Positions 18,888 to 28,084 of a stretch of 64,000 nt of DNA are shown one piece after another. Both the position numbers and the translations under genes were made by a program. A model generated the notes under the pieces. The model saw only the letters and a list, made by a program, of their open reading frames with translations. It did not search any database and was not told the DNA's origin. Every line of letters begins with the position of its first letter. Positions within the stretch are counted from its first letter, which is position 1. This DNA is from Paraburkholderia sp. IMGN_8 (GTDB lineage Bacteria > Pseudomonadota > Gammaproteobacteria > Burkholderiales > Burkholderiaceae): positions 3,906,001 through 3,970,000 of the forward strand of contig NZ_CP150901.1 of the NCBI RefSeq assembly GCF_038050405.1, written 5' to 3'.

Positions 18888-18919
18888 AAAAAATGCCGCG
18901 TTTTCGACGCGGCATTTTT
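18888..18919. terminator. bidirectional terminator, LysR / prfC
   Basis: A6-TGCCGCG stem pairing with CGCGGCA-T5 around a seven-base loop, between two convergent genes. Confidence 0.88.
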
Positions 18920-18964
18920 ATTCGTCTAACGACGCAAGCACCAAGCGCTCACAGCAGGATGAAG

Positions 18965-20566
18965 TTACATCGCCTTCTTGAACGGCGCGCCCGAGTGCTC
19001 GCGCAATTCGTTAAAGACAATCTTCGGCCAAGCCTTCTGCGCGACTTCGATCTCCGACACATGCGACGCCAGATACGTCGGTGCATCCGATGCATCGAGC
19101 GCGATCCGCGCCGCGTACGAATCGGTGAAACGGCGCAATTCGGCCGCATCGTCGCTGGTCACCCAACGCGACATGCGATAGCGCGCCGGCGCCATCCGCA
19201 CGTCGACCTTGTATTCCGTCGACAAGCGGTGCGACACCACTTCGAACTGCAGTTGGCCAACCGCGCCAAGAATCATCAAGCCGCCGACTTCCGGACGGAA
19301 CACCTGAATCGCGCCTTCTTCGCCGAGCTGCTTCAGCGCCTCGCCGAGTTGCTTGGCGCGCATCGGGTCCACCACTTCGACCGTCTGGAAAATTTCCGGC
19401 GCGAAGAACGGCAAGCCGACGAACTGCAACTGCTCGCCTTCGGTCAGCGTATCGCCGAGGCTCAGCGTACCGTGATTCGGGATACCGATGATGTCGCCCG
19501 GATACGCCTCGCTGACCGTCTCACGACGCTGCGAAAGGAACGTCACCACGTTATTCGCGCGGAACGTCTTGTTCGTGCGCGTGACCTTCACCGCCATGCC
19601 GCGTTCGAAATGCCCCGAACACACGCGAATGAACGCCACGCGGTCGCGGTGCGCGAGGTCCATATTCGCCTGCACCTTGAACACGACGCCGGTGAACTTC
19701 GGCTCGTCCGGCATCACCGGACGTTGCACCGTCATGCGCATCGACGGCGGCGGCGCCAGATCGACCAGCGCGTCGAGAATTTCCTTCACGCCGAAATTAT
19801 TGATCGCCGAGCCGAACAGCACCGGCGATTGCTGACCCGCGAGGAACTGCTCGCGATCGAAATCAGGCGACGCGCCGGTGATCAGGTCGATTTCTTCTTT
19901 CGCCTTGACCCAGCTATGACCGAAGCGGCGTTCGCCTTCTTCATCGCTGAGCGCTTGCAGCGTTTCGACCTCGCCGCCCGCCTTATCCTGCCCGGCGCGG
20001 AACAGGCGCACCTGATCGCGCTGGATGTCGTAGACACCCTGGAATTCCTTGCCCATGCCGATCGGCCACGTGAACGGCACGGCGGCGACGCCCAGATGCT
20101 GCTCGATTTCATCGAGCAGTTCGAGCGGTTCGCGCACTTCGCGGTCGAGCTTGTTGATGAAGGTGACGATCGGCGTCTTGCGGCTGCGGCAGACTTCGAG
20201 CAGCTTGAGCGTTTGCGCTTCGACGCCGTTCGCGCCGTCGATCACCATCACGGCGGCGTCGACCGCGGTCAGCACACGGTAGGTATCTTCAGAGAAGTCT
20301 TCGTGGCCCGGGGTGTCGAGCAGGTTGATGACAGCGTCGCCGTACTCGAACTGCATGACCGAACTGGCAACGGAAATGCCGCGCTGCTTTTCGATCTCCA
20401 TCCAGTCCGAGGTCGCGTAGCGATTGCTCTTGCGGCCCTTCACGGTACCGGCGATCTGAATCGCGCCCGAGAACAGCAGCAGCTTTTCAGTGAGCGTGGT
20501 TTTGCCCGCGTCCGGGTGGGAAATGACCGCGAACGTGCGGCGGCGTTTGAGTTCGGAGACTGACAT
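18965..20566 (-). CDS. prfC: peptide chain release factor 3
   Basis: A 533-residue translational GTPase of RF3 length. It has the P-loop ISHPDAGKTTLTEKLLL, switch region KQRGISVASSVMQF, DTPGHEDFSEDTYR (G3) and FINKLDREVREP (G4). It recycles RF1/RF2 from the ribosome after peptide release. Housekeeping gene with native codon use. A 17-bp palindrome lies about 135 bases upstream. Confidence 0.97.
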   Translation of the reverse strand: MSVSELKRRRTFAVISHPDAGKTTLTEKLLLFSGAIQIAGTVKGRKSNRYATSDWMEIEKQRGISVASSVMQFEYGDAVINLLDTPGHEDFSEDTYRVLTAVDAAVMVIDGANGVEAQTLKLLEVCRSRKTPIVTFINKLDREVREPLELLDEIEQHLGVAAVPFTWPIGMGKEFQGVYDIQRDQVRLFRAGQDKAGGEVETLQALSDEEGERRFGHSWVKAKEEIDLITGASPDFDREQFLAGQQSPVLFGSAINNFGVKEILDALVDLAPPPSMRMTVQRPVMPDEPKFTGVVFKVQANMDLAHRDRVAFIRVCSGHFERGMAVKVTRTNKTFRANNVVTFLSQRRETVSEAYPGDIIGIPNHGTLSLGDTLTEGEQLQFVGLPFFAPEIFQTVEVVDPMRAKQLGEALKQLGEEGAIQVFRPEVGGLMILGAVGQLQFEVVSHRLSTEYKVDVRMAPARYRMSRWVTSDDAAELRRFTDSYAARIALDASDAPTYLASHVSEIEVAQKAWPKIVFNELREHSGAPFKKAM

Positions 20567-20700
20567 CGGGTCTGGCGGTCACGGATAGAGGTTCAGGCGG
20601 TCTTCAGAAGCTTGTGGCCTCTGGTCTGCCATGTCTGGCGCGGCGGCGCCGAACTGCGGGAGCCGGTCCGGGACCCGCTTCACGCGGCAAGTCCGCCGCG

Positions 20701-20717
20701 TCGTAACCAGGTTACGA
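20701..20717. promoter_or_regulatory. perfect 17-bp palindrome upstream of prfC
   Basis: TCGTAACCAGGTTACGA, 8-1-8 with no mismatch, in the otherwise featureless 20567-20890 interval. It is too compact for an RNA terminator and looks like a protein operator. No candidate regulator is adjacent. The remainder of this gap shows no gene. Confidence 0.5.
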
Positions 20718-20890
20718 ACGAGCGTTTGAAAATACGGGAATTGCCGGCACAGAACAGCGCAGGGAACGAATGATACACGTCATAGGGGTGGACGTATGGA
20801 AATGGGGTTTGGGGGCCACATGAGCGATCGGCGATTGAGACTTTTCGGAAAGTTGTCCAGGGTCACGTCCCCCGGCTCTCGCACGGTAAA

Positions 20891-20932
20891 TAGAAACCCC
20901 GCCGCATCGTTGCCGATGCGGCGGGGTTTCTA
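20891..20932. terminator. terminator of the Fae/aldehyde dehydrogenase/MFS operon
   Basis: Perfect 19-bp stem beginning TAGAAACCCCGCCGCATCG with a four-base loop (TTGC). It is strong on both strands and lies just past the MFS stop codon. Confidence 0.9.
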
Positions 20933-20950
20933 AACAGCGCTAACCACGGA

Positions 20951-22336
20951 CTATGCGCCGCTGGCTTCGTTCAACGTCAGATGCTTCGTCTCCGGCGCCC
21001 ACGCAATCGACACCACCATGCCGATCAGCAGGACGACGGCAAGCGCCATCATCGTCGCGTGGAAACCCAGGTGGACGATGCCGAGCGGCAACAAAAACGT
21101 ACCGACCGCCGAACCAAGGCGACTGCACGCAATGGCAAGCCCGACACCACACGCGCGCACCTCGGTCGGAAAACACTCCGGTGGAAACACACCGACAAGG
21201 TTCGAAAAAGCCGACATCGTCAGCGTGAAGATCGCGAATGCGACGATCATCGAGAGCGTTGCAGACTCCGGCAGCAAGCTCAACGCAATCAGCGACATGC
21301 ATGTCACTGCGAACGAACCGATCAGAAACGCGCGGCGCGATAACTTAATGGTGAGCCAGATGCCGATCAGCGCGCCAAGCACGAGGAAGCCGTTCAACAG
21401 AAAATCCGCGCCCGAGCCGTCGTCCAAATGGATCGCTTTAAGAATGGTCGGCAGAAACGTGTAGATCGCGAAATAGGGAATCACGAGGCACACAAAGAAC
21501 GCGCAGTTGAAGATCGTTCTGCGGATCAGATCTTTCCTGAACAGGCGCATGAAGCCGCCATGCGTTTGCGCGTGTTCATCGACGCCGCCGTCGAGCGTGA
21601 CGTTGGGACCGAAGTGTTTGAGAACGATCGCTTTGGCTTCGGCCACACGTCCCTTGCCATGCAGCCAACGCGGCGATTCGGGCGTGCCCATACGCAAAAT
21701 CAACACGATCAGCGCGGGAATGCCGGCCGACGCAAGCAGCCATCGCCATGCATCGGGCGACGCGTCGGCATACTGCATGCCGAGCACGTTAGCCACCACA
21801 TAGCCGATGGTCCACACCACGCTGAACGACCCGAGCAAGGTGCCGCGATGTTTGCGCGGCGAAAACTCGGCGAGGATCGCATGTCCAACCGCGAAATCGC
21901 CGCCCATGCCGAAGCCGATCAACACCCGCAGCAGACACAGCTCGAACGGCGAACTCACGTAGAACTGCGCAAACGCCGCCGCGGTGATGATGAGAAAGCT
22001 CAACAGAAAGATTTTCTGTCGTCCCAGGCGATCCGACAGCCAGCCGAACACGAGGCTGCCGACAAAGATGCCCATCAGCGCGGAGCTTCCGATCATGCCC
22101 ATCCAGAATGCGTCGAGCGGCATCTGGCGATTCAGCGAGGCGAGTGCGTAGCCGATCGTTCCGAGTGCAAAACCTTCGGTAAAGTGAGCGCCGAACGTCA
22201 AGCCGGCGATCTTGACGTGGAACGCGTTCAGCGGAACGTCGTCGAGAGGAATGGGGCCGCGCGCGGCTGCAGCAGCGGCGGGCGGCAAAGTGGGGGCGAG
22301 GCCGAGAGTGGCGGCCTGGAAATCCTGATTGCTCAC
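20951..22336 (-). CDS. MFS transporter (metabolite:H+ symporter type)
   Basis: A 461-residue twelve-helix carrier. The loop 2-3 signature GWLSDRLGRQKIF and the later RPxxxPxESPRWL-like PESPRWLHGKGR place it near the aromatic-acid/sugar-porter branches. The start is GTG at 22336 with AAGGAG; the longer open frame upstream has no RBS. It is the last gene of the operon carrying the Fae homologue, an aldo/keto reductase and an aldehyde dehydrogenase, so it probably imports the compound they process. Substrate unknown. Confidence 0.87.
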   Translation of the reverse strand: MSNQDFQAATLGLAPTLPPAAAAAARGPIPLDDVPLNAFHVKIAGLTFGAHFTEGFALGTIGYALASLNRQMPLDAFWMGMIGSSALMGIFVGSLVFGWLSDRLGRQKIFLLSFLIITAAAFAQFYVSSPFELCLLRVLIGFGMGGDFAVGHAILAEFSPRKHRGTLLGSFSVVWTIGYVVANVLGMQYADASPDAWRWLLASAGIPALIVLILRMGTPESPRWLHGKGRVAEAKAIVLKHFGPNVTLDGGVDEHAQTHGGFMRLFRKDLIRRTIFNCAFFVCLVIPYFAIYTFLPTILKAIHLDDGSGADFLLNGFLVLGALIGIWLTIKLSRRAFLIGSFAVTCMSLIALSLLPESATLSMIVAFAIFTLTMSAFSNLVGVFPPECFPTEVRACGVGLAIACSRLGSAVGTFLLPLGIVHLGFHATMMALAVVLLIGMVVSIAWAPETKHLTLNEASGA

Positions 22337-22471
22337 GCTGTCTCCTTCGTTGTGTGGGCAGCTGTTGCGTGGCCGGCGTATGACCGGCTTCAGATACGCA
22401 GGGCTGCATCGTCCGCCTCTCGCGTGTGCAGCTCGAAGCGGACGCATAAACGCTCGATGCAAGGGCGAGGG

Positions 22472-23911
22472 CTAGCGTCCGAGGCCGCCCATCATCATGT
22501 ACTTCAGTTCTGTGTATTCATCGAGCCCGTACTTCGAGCCTTCGCGACCAAGACCCGATTGCTTGACGCCGCCGAACGGCGCGACTTCGGTCGACAAAAT
22601 GCCCTCGTTAATGCCGACCATGCCGCTCTCAAGCGCCTCGGCGACGCGCCATGCGCGAGCAAGATCGCGCGTGTAGAAATACGCGGAGAGGCCGAACGGT
22701 GTGTCGTTGGCCGCGGCGATGGCTTCGTCTTCAGTCTTGAAGCGAAAGCAGGCTGCCACCGGGCCGAAGGTTTCTTCCGCAGCAATCAGCATCGACTTTG
22801 ATGCGTCGATCAGCACGGTCGGCTCATAGAACGTGCCGCCGAGTGCATGCGGTTTGCCGCCCGTCAAAACCTTCGCGCCTTTTTGCAACGCGTCGGCGAC
22901 ATGCGTTTCCACCTTCTTCAGCGCCGCCTGGTTGATCAGCGGACCTTGCTCGACCTCGCCTTGCAGCGCATTGCCCACGCGCATCTTCCGCACAGCCTGT
23001 GTCAGCGCCTGCGTGAATGCATCGTAGATACCGTCCTGCACGTAGAAGCGATTCACGCACACGCAGGTCTGTCCGGTGTTGCGGAATTTCGAGGCCATCG
23101 CGCCTTGCACGGCGGCGTCGATATCCGCATCGTCGAATACGATGAAGGGCGCATTGCCGCCTAGTTCAAGCGACAGCTTCTTCAACGTATCCGCCGACTG
23201 CTTCGCGAGCAGTTTGCCGACGCGCGTCGAGCCGGTGAACGACAGCTTGCGCACCACCTCCGATTCGGTCAGCACGCCGCCGATCGCCACCGCGTCGCCG
23301 GAGACGATGTTGAACACACCTGGTGGAATGCCGGCCTTCTCCGCCAGCACCGCCAATGCCAAGGCGGACAGCGGCGTTTCTTCGGAAGGCTTGAGCACCA
23401 TCGTGCAGCCTGCCGCGAGCGCCGGGCCGGCCTTGCGTGTGATCATCGCGAGCGGGAAATTCCACGGCGTGATCGCCGCGACCACGCCGACCGGTTCACG
23501 CGTCACGATGATCTTCGCGTTCGGATTCGGGCTCGGGATCACGTCGCCATAACTGCGCTTAGCCTCTTCGGCAAACCATTCGAAGAAGCTCGCGGCATAG
23601 CCGACTTCGCCGCGCGCTTCGGCAAGCGGCTTGCCTTGCTCGCGCGTCAGCAGTTCGGCGAGCGCCTCGCGGTTCTCAAGCATCAACTCGCCCCAGCGTC
23701 TGATGCGCGCGCCACGCTCCTTGGCTGTTATCGAGCGCCACGCCGGAAAGGCTCGCTCCGCCGCCGCGACGGCTTGCGTCGTTTCCGCGGCGCCGCCTCT
23801 CGCGACCTGAGCAATGACCTCGCCCGTTGCAGGATTCAGAACGGGATACGTGCTCGCGCTTTCGTACCACTCGCCGCCAATGTAATGGCCGGTTCGAAGA
23901 AATTCGTTCAT
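22472..23911 (-). CDS. NAD(P)-dependent aldehyde dehydrogenase (succinate-semialdehyde dehydrogenase type)
   Basis: A 479-residue class I-like aldehyde dehydrogenase of GabD type: VAAITPWNFPLAMITRKAGPALAAGC, LSFTGSTRVGKLL, general base Glu in LELGGNAPFIVFDDAD, nucleophile Cys in FRNTGQTCVCVNR, and the C-terminal FGGVKQSGLGREGSKYGLDEY. It oxidises an aldehyde to an acid in the cytoplasm. Its ATG overlaps the aldo/keto reductase stop as ATGA, so the two enzymes are made together. The semialdehyde substrate is not certain; a GabD role is less likely because no transaminase is nearby. Confidence 0.92.
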   Translation of the reverse strand: MNEFLRTGHYIGGEWYESASTYPVLNPATGEVIAQVARGGAAETTQAVAAAERAFPAWRSITAKERGARIRRWGELMLENREALAELLTREQGKPLAEARGEVGYAASFFEWFAEEAKRSYGDVIPSPNPNAKIIVTREPVGVVAAITPWNFPLAMITRKAGPALAAGCTMVLKPSEETPLSALALAVLAEKAGIPPGVFNIVSGDAVAIGGVLTESEVVRKLSFTGSTRVGKLLAKQSADTLKKLSLELGGNAPFIVFDDADIDAAVQGAMASKFRNTGQTCVCVNRFYVQDGIYDAFTQALTQAVRKMRVGNALQGEVEQGPLINQAALKKVETHVADALQKGAKVLTGGKPHALGGTFYEPTVLIDASKSMLIAAEETFGPVAACFRFKTEDEAIAAANDTPFGLSAYFYTRDLARAWRVAEALESGMVGINEGILSTEVAPFGGVKQSGLGREGSKYGLDEYTELKYMMMGGLGR

Positions 23912-24945
23912 GCTGCCTTCTCCAGGTTCTCGACGAACACGCCTTGCGCAAGCCGCGCTTCGCGGGCGATACGCTTACCGGCGGTGTAGTCGTTGATCAG
24001 ATCGCACGGTGTGTAGTTGCGTTCGAGTTCGAAGAACTCGTCGGTTGAGAGCTTCGTGCCGAGCGCGGCGAGCGCGCTGTCGAATTGGGCAGGCGTATCG
24101 GCACCGACCAGCATGCTCGCCACACCCCCGTGATTGAGCACCCACGCTTGCGCGATCTGCGCAGCCGACACACCACGCCGCGCCGCCACGCGCGCCACCG
24201 ACGCGGCAATCTCACGCGACGCCGTATCGCCATACATTTGCGCGGTGAAGAAATCGGTCTGGTTGCGCGTCGAGTTCGGCTCGCAGGTCAGCAGGCCGCG
24301 AGCAAGCGGACTGAATACCGACACGCCCACACCCTGATCCTGGCAGTACGGAATCATTTCGCGCTCTTCCTCGCGGTACGCGAGATTCAACTGCAACTGC
24401 ATGTTGATCGGCTTGTGCCAGCCATTGCGCTCGCACACTTGCATGATCTTCGCGAACTGCCACGTGTACATCGTCGATACGCCGATGTAGCGGGCCTTGC
24501 CCGCGCACACGATATCGTTCAGCGCACCCATGGTTTCTTCGACGGGCGTATTCACGTCGAAGAAATGCAGCATGTAGATATCGACGTAATCCATACCGAG
24601 GCGCGTCAGCGACGCGTCGATAGCATCCATGACGTGCTTGCGCGAATGGCCGCCGGCGTTCTGATACGCGCCCATGTCATAGCCGACCTTGGTCGCCACG
24701 ACGAGTTCCTCGCGACGCGCGATGCGCTTCAAAATGCGGCCCACCACTTCTTCACCGACGCCGGTCGAATAGAAGTCAGCGAGGTCGATGAAATTAACGC
24801 CGGCGTTCAGCGCGTGGCGCACGATCGGCTCGCTTTGCGCTTCGTCGAAGATCCACGGCTTCCATTGCGGCGTGCCCATGTTCATCGTGCCGAGGCACAG
24901 ACGAGAAACCTTCAGGCCGGATTGGCCGAGGCGAATGTATTCCAT
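23908..24945 (-). CDS. aldo/keto reductase
   Basis: A 345-residue aldo/keto reductase of the AKR11/12-like bacterial group. It shows LGQSGLKVSRLCLGTMNMG, catalytic Asp and Tyr in FIDLADFYSTG, Lys in VATKVGYDMG, and His in DIYMLHFFD. NADPH-dependent carbonyl/alcohol conversion is expected. The ATG at 24945 follows AAAGGAGA. It stands between the Fae homologue and the aldehyde dehydrogenase in one operon. Confidence 0.92.
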   Translation of the reverse strand: MEYIRLGQSGLKVSRLCLGTMNMGTPQWKPWIFDEAQSEPIVRHALNAGVNFIDLADFYSTGVGEEVVGRILKRIARREELVVATKVGYDMGAYQNAGGHSRKHVMDAIDASLTRLGMDYVDIYMLHFFDVNTPVEETMGALNDIVCAGKARYIGVSTMYTWQFAKIMQVCERNGWHKPINMQLQLNLAYREEEREMIPYCQDQGVGVSVFSPLARGLLTCEPNSTRNQTDFFTAQMYGDTASREIAASVARVAARRGVSAAQIAQAWVLNHGGVASMLVGADTPAQFDSALAALGTKLSTDEFFELERNYTPCDLINDYTAGKRIAREARLAQGVFVENLEKAA

Positions 24946-24988
24946 AGCGTTGTCTCCTTTCTGATAGCGCACGATGCGCTTGCGCGTC

Positions 24989-25513
24989 TTAGCGTTGTTT
25001 GGGCGTATAGAACGGGTTCGACACATCGCGTGCGGCGGCGAACACTTCATCGCGATGCGGCAAGCCCTTCATTGCCGCGAGGATCGCGTTCTTGCACGCG
25101 CGGTAGTTGTTCTCGAATACCGCGTCGAGATCGTCGGTTTTCGGGTTGACCCAATTCGCCGACACCACCACCCAATCGTTTTCCGCTTCGGGCGGCAGTG
25201 TGCCGTTCTCCAGCGACTCGGCCACAGCCTTCGCGATGCCGGCTTGCGAGGCGCCCCACGTCGCGTTGCCGTGGAAGTCGCCGTCGATCTGCGCCTTGTT
25301 CACGTACAGCGTCAGCGGCTTGGTCGGCACACCCGGCCGTGCGATCACGACAAACGGCGCATGGCCTGCGGAAGGCGTCGCCAACGCAGTGGCGAAGGCC
25401 TGCCCTGCCGGCCCATTGCGCGGACCGACCAATACATTGATATGCGCGAGGTTGACGCCCGGGCCTTCGAATCCTTCGCCGATAAAGAGTTGTTTGTCCG
25501 TCGATACGCTCAT
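24989..25513 (-). CDS. formaldehyde-activating enzyme (Fae) homologue
   Basis: A 174-residue Fae-domain protein. The N-terminal FIGEGFEGPGVNLAHINVLVGPRNGPAGQAFATAL matches Fae of methylotrophs (GxGNEVAHIDLIIGPRGSP), with the conserved catalytic-region His at residue 24. Later KPLTLYVNKAQI and GASQAGIAKAVAESLENG also match. True Fae couples formaldehyde to tetrahydromethanopterin. The ATG at 25513 follows GGAAAG; it is the first gene of the operon. No H4MPT-pathway genes are in the window, so it may be a paralogue acting on another carbonyl compound. Confidence 0.9.
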   Translation of the reverse strand: MSVSTDKQLFIGEGFEGPGVNLAHINVLVGPRNGPAGQAFATALATPSAGHAPFVVIARPGVPTKPLTLYVNKAQIDGDFHGNATWGASQAGIAKAVAESLENGTLPPEAENDWVVVSANWVNPKTDDLDAVFENNYRACKNAILAAMKGLPHRDEVFAAARDVSNPFYTPKQR

Positions 25514-25667
25514 GGTCTTTCCGTCGGGGTTGAGTGGATGACCGATTGTGCTGTTCGGCATCCGCGACCATGTATCGATGAGTTTTGATGCGGGGTATGA
25601 GGCAAACTCAACTCCGGGTTTGTCCCGAGTGGATCGATTGGAACGCTCGGAAGAGCGCCAGGAATGC

Positions 25668-25689
25668 AAAGGTGAGAATTTTCGGGACC
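25668..25689 (+). repeat. short dispersed repeat, copy 1
   Basis: AAGGTGAGAATTTTCGGGA core. Related copies are at 26019-26040 (same strand) and, reverse-complemented, at 53106-53124 and 53149-53167. Confidence 0.65.
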
Positions 25690-26018
25690 CGCGATTGCCG
25701 ACATCGAATCGCGGCCAAAGGTGACCACACCGAACGCTGCTCACGCACCGGCAATGCGCAAGTTCGGCCGACCGCCAGTGTCCATGGAAGACGCGCCGCG
25801 ACAAGCAATAGACAGCGGGCACGATGCTTCGCAAAGCCAGGAAACGCCCGCCACCAAAGGCTGACGCTGGTTATACGGAAGGTTCAGGAACAGCTGCGAT
25901 CAGCGCGATCGATCGCTTGCGCGAGGTGCGCAAAACGCCAACGCCAGGTTCACCGAACAAACCAGGCCCGACGCAAGGCGCACGGAAAAATCCATGCATC
26001 GCGACCCAGGTTCACGCG

Positions 26019-26040
26019 AAAGGTGAGCGTTTTCGGGACC
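26019..26040 (+). repeat. short dispersed repeat, copy 2
   Basis: AAGGTGAGCGTTTTCGGGA core, differing from copy 1 at two bases over 22 and identical over 18 bases to the reverse complement of the 53149 copy. Confidence 0.65.
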
Positions 26041-26127
26041 ACTGCTGCGGTGCGAAAAAAAGTACGCACCGGTTCACTTTGGAGAAACAACCGCGTTGCG
26101 AGCGAACGCGCCATGCAGTGCGGGACT

Positions 26128-26418
26128 TCAGACTTCGATCAGGAAACGCTCGCGATTCTTGCCTGCCAGCCAGTTGGGCGAGCGGCCACGACCACTCCAC
26201 GTCTCGCCGGTTTTCGGGTTGCGATACTTGGCCACCGAGGCCGATTTGCGCCCCGCCGCACGCTTGCTCGAAAAGCCCAGCTCTTCCGCGGTCAAGTCGT
26301 ATTCGGCGACCTTTTGCTTGATGTCGGCGATCGCCTGCGCGACTTCCTTCTCACGCGCCAGCGCGACTTCTTTGTGGAGTTTTTCGAGCTGGGCAGTCAA
26401 CTGCTTGTACGAGGCCAT
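26128..26418 (-). CDS. H-NS family nucleoid-associated protein
   Basis: A 96-residue H-NS-like protein. The N-terminal half is a charged coiled coil for dimerisation (QLEKLHKEVALAREKEVAQAIADIKQKV). The C-terminal half binds AT-rich DNA through NPKTGETWSGRGRSPNWLAG, the short Burkholderia variant of the H-NS motif. It silences transferred DNA in general. It may be one of several paralogues. It lies beside a repeat-bearing non-coding stretch. Confidence 0.93.
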   Translation of the reverse strand: MASYKQLTAQLEKLHKEVALAREKEVAQAIADIKQKVAEYDLTAEELGFSSKRAAGRKSASVAKYRNPKTGETWSGRGRSPNWLAGKNRERFLIEV

Positions 26419-26551
26419 GACAGTGCTCCGATCGGTTTGACTAACTGCAGTGTGACCCTATCAGACGAAAAAAGCATCGGATAGCGCGGCCCGTGCAGGG
26501 AGACCCGCTGCCCCTACCCATCAAGGCCGCGAGCTGGAGGAACCGGCACAC

Positions 26552-27751
26552 TCAATCGTCAATCGCATCGTATACGCGCCGCTCGAAATCGACTGACATC
26601 GGGAACGGTTCGACTGCGCGGCGCTGGATCAGCATCAGGCCGATCAGGTTTTCCACCGGATCGGCGAACCAGCTGGTGCCATACGCGCCCGGCCAGCCGA
26701 ACGAACCCATCGAGCGATAACCGAGCGGCAGCTGCTGCGCCGGATCGTCGACGATGGACAGCCCGAGTCCAAATCCTTGACCCGCCCATAGCACATGCCC
26801 GAACGCCGGCACGCGGCGCTGGTCCCGGCTGAGAAAATTCGAGCGCATCAAATCGACCGAGCGATGCGACAGCAAACGCGTTGCGCCGACGCGTCCACGC
26901 CCGAGGAGCAGTTGCGCGAACTGCAAGTAGTCTTGCGCCGTCGAAACGAGCCCGCCGCCCCCGCTCTGAAATCGTGCGGGATTCGCCCAACGGCTCGCCG
27001 TCGGATGATCCTCGACCACGCGCCGCCGCGTGCCCTGCTCGACGCCATAAGCCGTGGCGAGCCGCTCAAGCTGCGCGTCGGGCACCCAGAAAGCCGTATC
27101 GCGCATGCCGAGCGGTTCGAAGATCCGAGTCCGGAAGAACTCGCCGAGCGACATTGCGCTGACACGCTCGATCAACACGCCGAGTACGTCGGTTGCGATA
27201 CCGTAATGCCAGCGCGAGCCAGGCTGGAACATCAGCGGCAAGCCGGCGATGCGAGCCAACCAGGCATTGGCGTCTGCCCGTGCTTCAAGACCGTTGAAAG
27301 CCGCCGCGTACGCTTCGGCAAGCGGCCCGGTGGCAGTGAAGTGATAAGCGAAACCGGCGCGATGCGTCAGCAGATCGAGCACGGTCAGCGGCGCTCGGGC
27401 TGCATCGGTTTCGTCGAGCGGGCCGGCCGGGTCGCGCAGCACGCGTGGCGCGGCTAACTCTGGGAGCCACTGTGAGATCGGCGTGTCGAGCGCGAGCCGG
27501 TCTTCTTCGATCAGCATCAGGATCGCCGCGCTAGTGACCGGCTTGGTCATCGACGCGATGCGAAACAGCGTGTCGCGCTCCATCGGCAACTGCCCGGCTT
27601 CGTCGCGCCAGCCGAGCGGCTGGAAGTAGCCGATTTCGCCGCGCCGCCAGACCAGCGAAACGACACCCGCCACCTCGCCCCGATCCACATAGCCTTGCAT
27701 GGCGTGCGTGAGCGCCGTCAGCCGAGCCGCTGAAAGTCCTGCTGGATGCAT
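26552..27751 (-). CDS. serine hydrolase of the class C beta-lactamase / EstB family
   Basis: A 399-residue protein with the SxxK nucleophile motif at residues 67-70 (RIASMTKPVTS), a Tyr base segment RWHYGIATDVLGVLIE and the C-terminal GSFGWPGAYGTSWF region that replaces KTG. This profile fits the EstB-type carboxylesterases more than true beta-lactamases. There is no evident signal peptide, so it is probably cytoplasmic. Monocistronic; substrate unknown. Confidence 0.87.
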   Translation of the reverse strand: MHPAGLSAARLTALTHAMQGYVDRGEVAGVVSLVWRRGEIGYFQPLGWRDEAGQLPMERDTLFRIASMTKPVTSAAILMLIEEDRLALDTPISQWLPELAAPRVLRDPAGPLDETDAARAPLTVLDLLTHRAGFAYHFTATGPLAEAYAAAFNGLEARADANAWLARIAGLPLMFQPGSRWHYGIATDVLGVLIERVSAMSLGEFFRTRIFEPLGMRDTAFWVPDAQLERLATAYGVEQGTRRRVVEDHPTASRWANPARFQSGGGGLVSTAQDYLQFAQLLLGRGRVGATRLLSHRSVDLMRSNFLSRDQRRVPAFGHVLWAGQGFGLGLSIVDDPAQQLPLGYRSMGSFGWPGAYGTSWFADPVENLIGLMLIQRRAVEPFPMSVDFERRVYDAIDD

Positions 27752-27880
27752 GATCGTCCTGAATCGGTGGATGTGGGTTCGTCTGGCGCGCCGTTTTGCG
27801 TCGGCGCGCCATGTTCCGTTATTGTGCGAAAAATGTTACCCGATCAGAGGCCGCACGCGGCCATCCACTACCGCTCGCGG

Positions 27881-28084
27881 TCAGGCTTTCTGTCGTGCCT
27901 CCAATGCCAGCAGCGCGGCATTGAGCCGTTTCACGCGGGACGCCTGCGCCGGCACCAGCGCCGCGCCAGACACCGAATCGATCCGGTTGCGCCAATATGA
28001 CAGCGGAATACGATCTTCGGCAGAAATGTGCGAGATTACGTGTTCAAGATGTTCAATATCTTTTTCGAGTTGGTGGTGATTCAT
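27881..28084 (-). CDS. small conserved hypothetical protein
   Basis: A 67-residue basic helical protein (MNHHQLEKDIEHLEHVISHISAEDRIPLSYWRNRI...) with GGAAAGAG directly before the ATG. No signal peptide. The sequence is compositionally balanced and probably folds as a helical hairpin. I do not recognise a domain; I believe homologues are common in Burkholderia. Confidence 0.7.
   Translation of the reverse strand: MNHHQLEKDIEHLEHVISHISAEDRIPLSYWRNRIDSVSGAALVPAQASRVKRLNAALLALEARQKA

Larger units (their letters stand above)
25514..26127. other. 614-bp non-coding region with short dispersed repeats
   Basis: No credible gene between the Fae homologue and the H-NS gene. One forward frame stays open across it, but its translation is a low-complexity Arg/Lys-rich string with no RBS. 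The region contains two copies of a 20-bp motif and several GGTTCA(C/G) words. It should also hold the promoter of the Fae operon, which I could not place confidently. Confidence 0.6.

Noticed and set aside
18842..20563. A 573-codon + strand frame antisense to prfC
   Set aside because: Complete overlap with an unmistakable release factor gene; composition of a mirror frame.
22472..23911. Calling the aldehyde dehydrogenase GabD with certainty
   Set aside because: Sequence is GabD-like but no GABA transaminase or GABA permease is nearby, and the operon context points to another aldehyde.
25585..26484. A 299-codon open frame on the + strand running through the non-coding region and antisense to the H-NS gene
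   Set aside because: It overlaps a certain gene on the other strand, has no RBS, and its translation is Arg/Lys/Thr low-complexity; the open frame is an effect of base composition.
26552..27751. Calling the SxxK hydrolase a beta-lactamase
   Set aside because: No signal peptide and no KTG triad; the EstB-type esterase group fits better.
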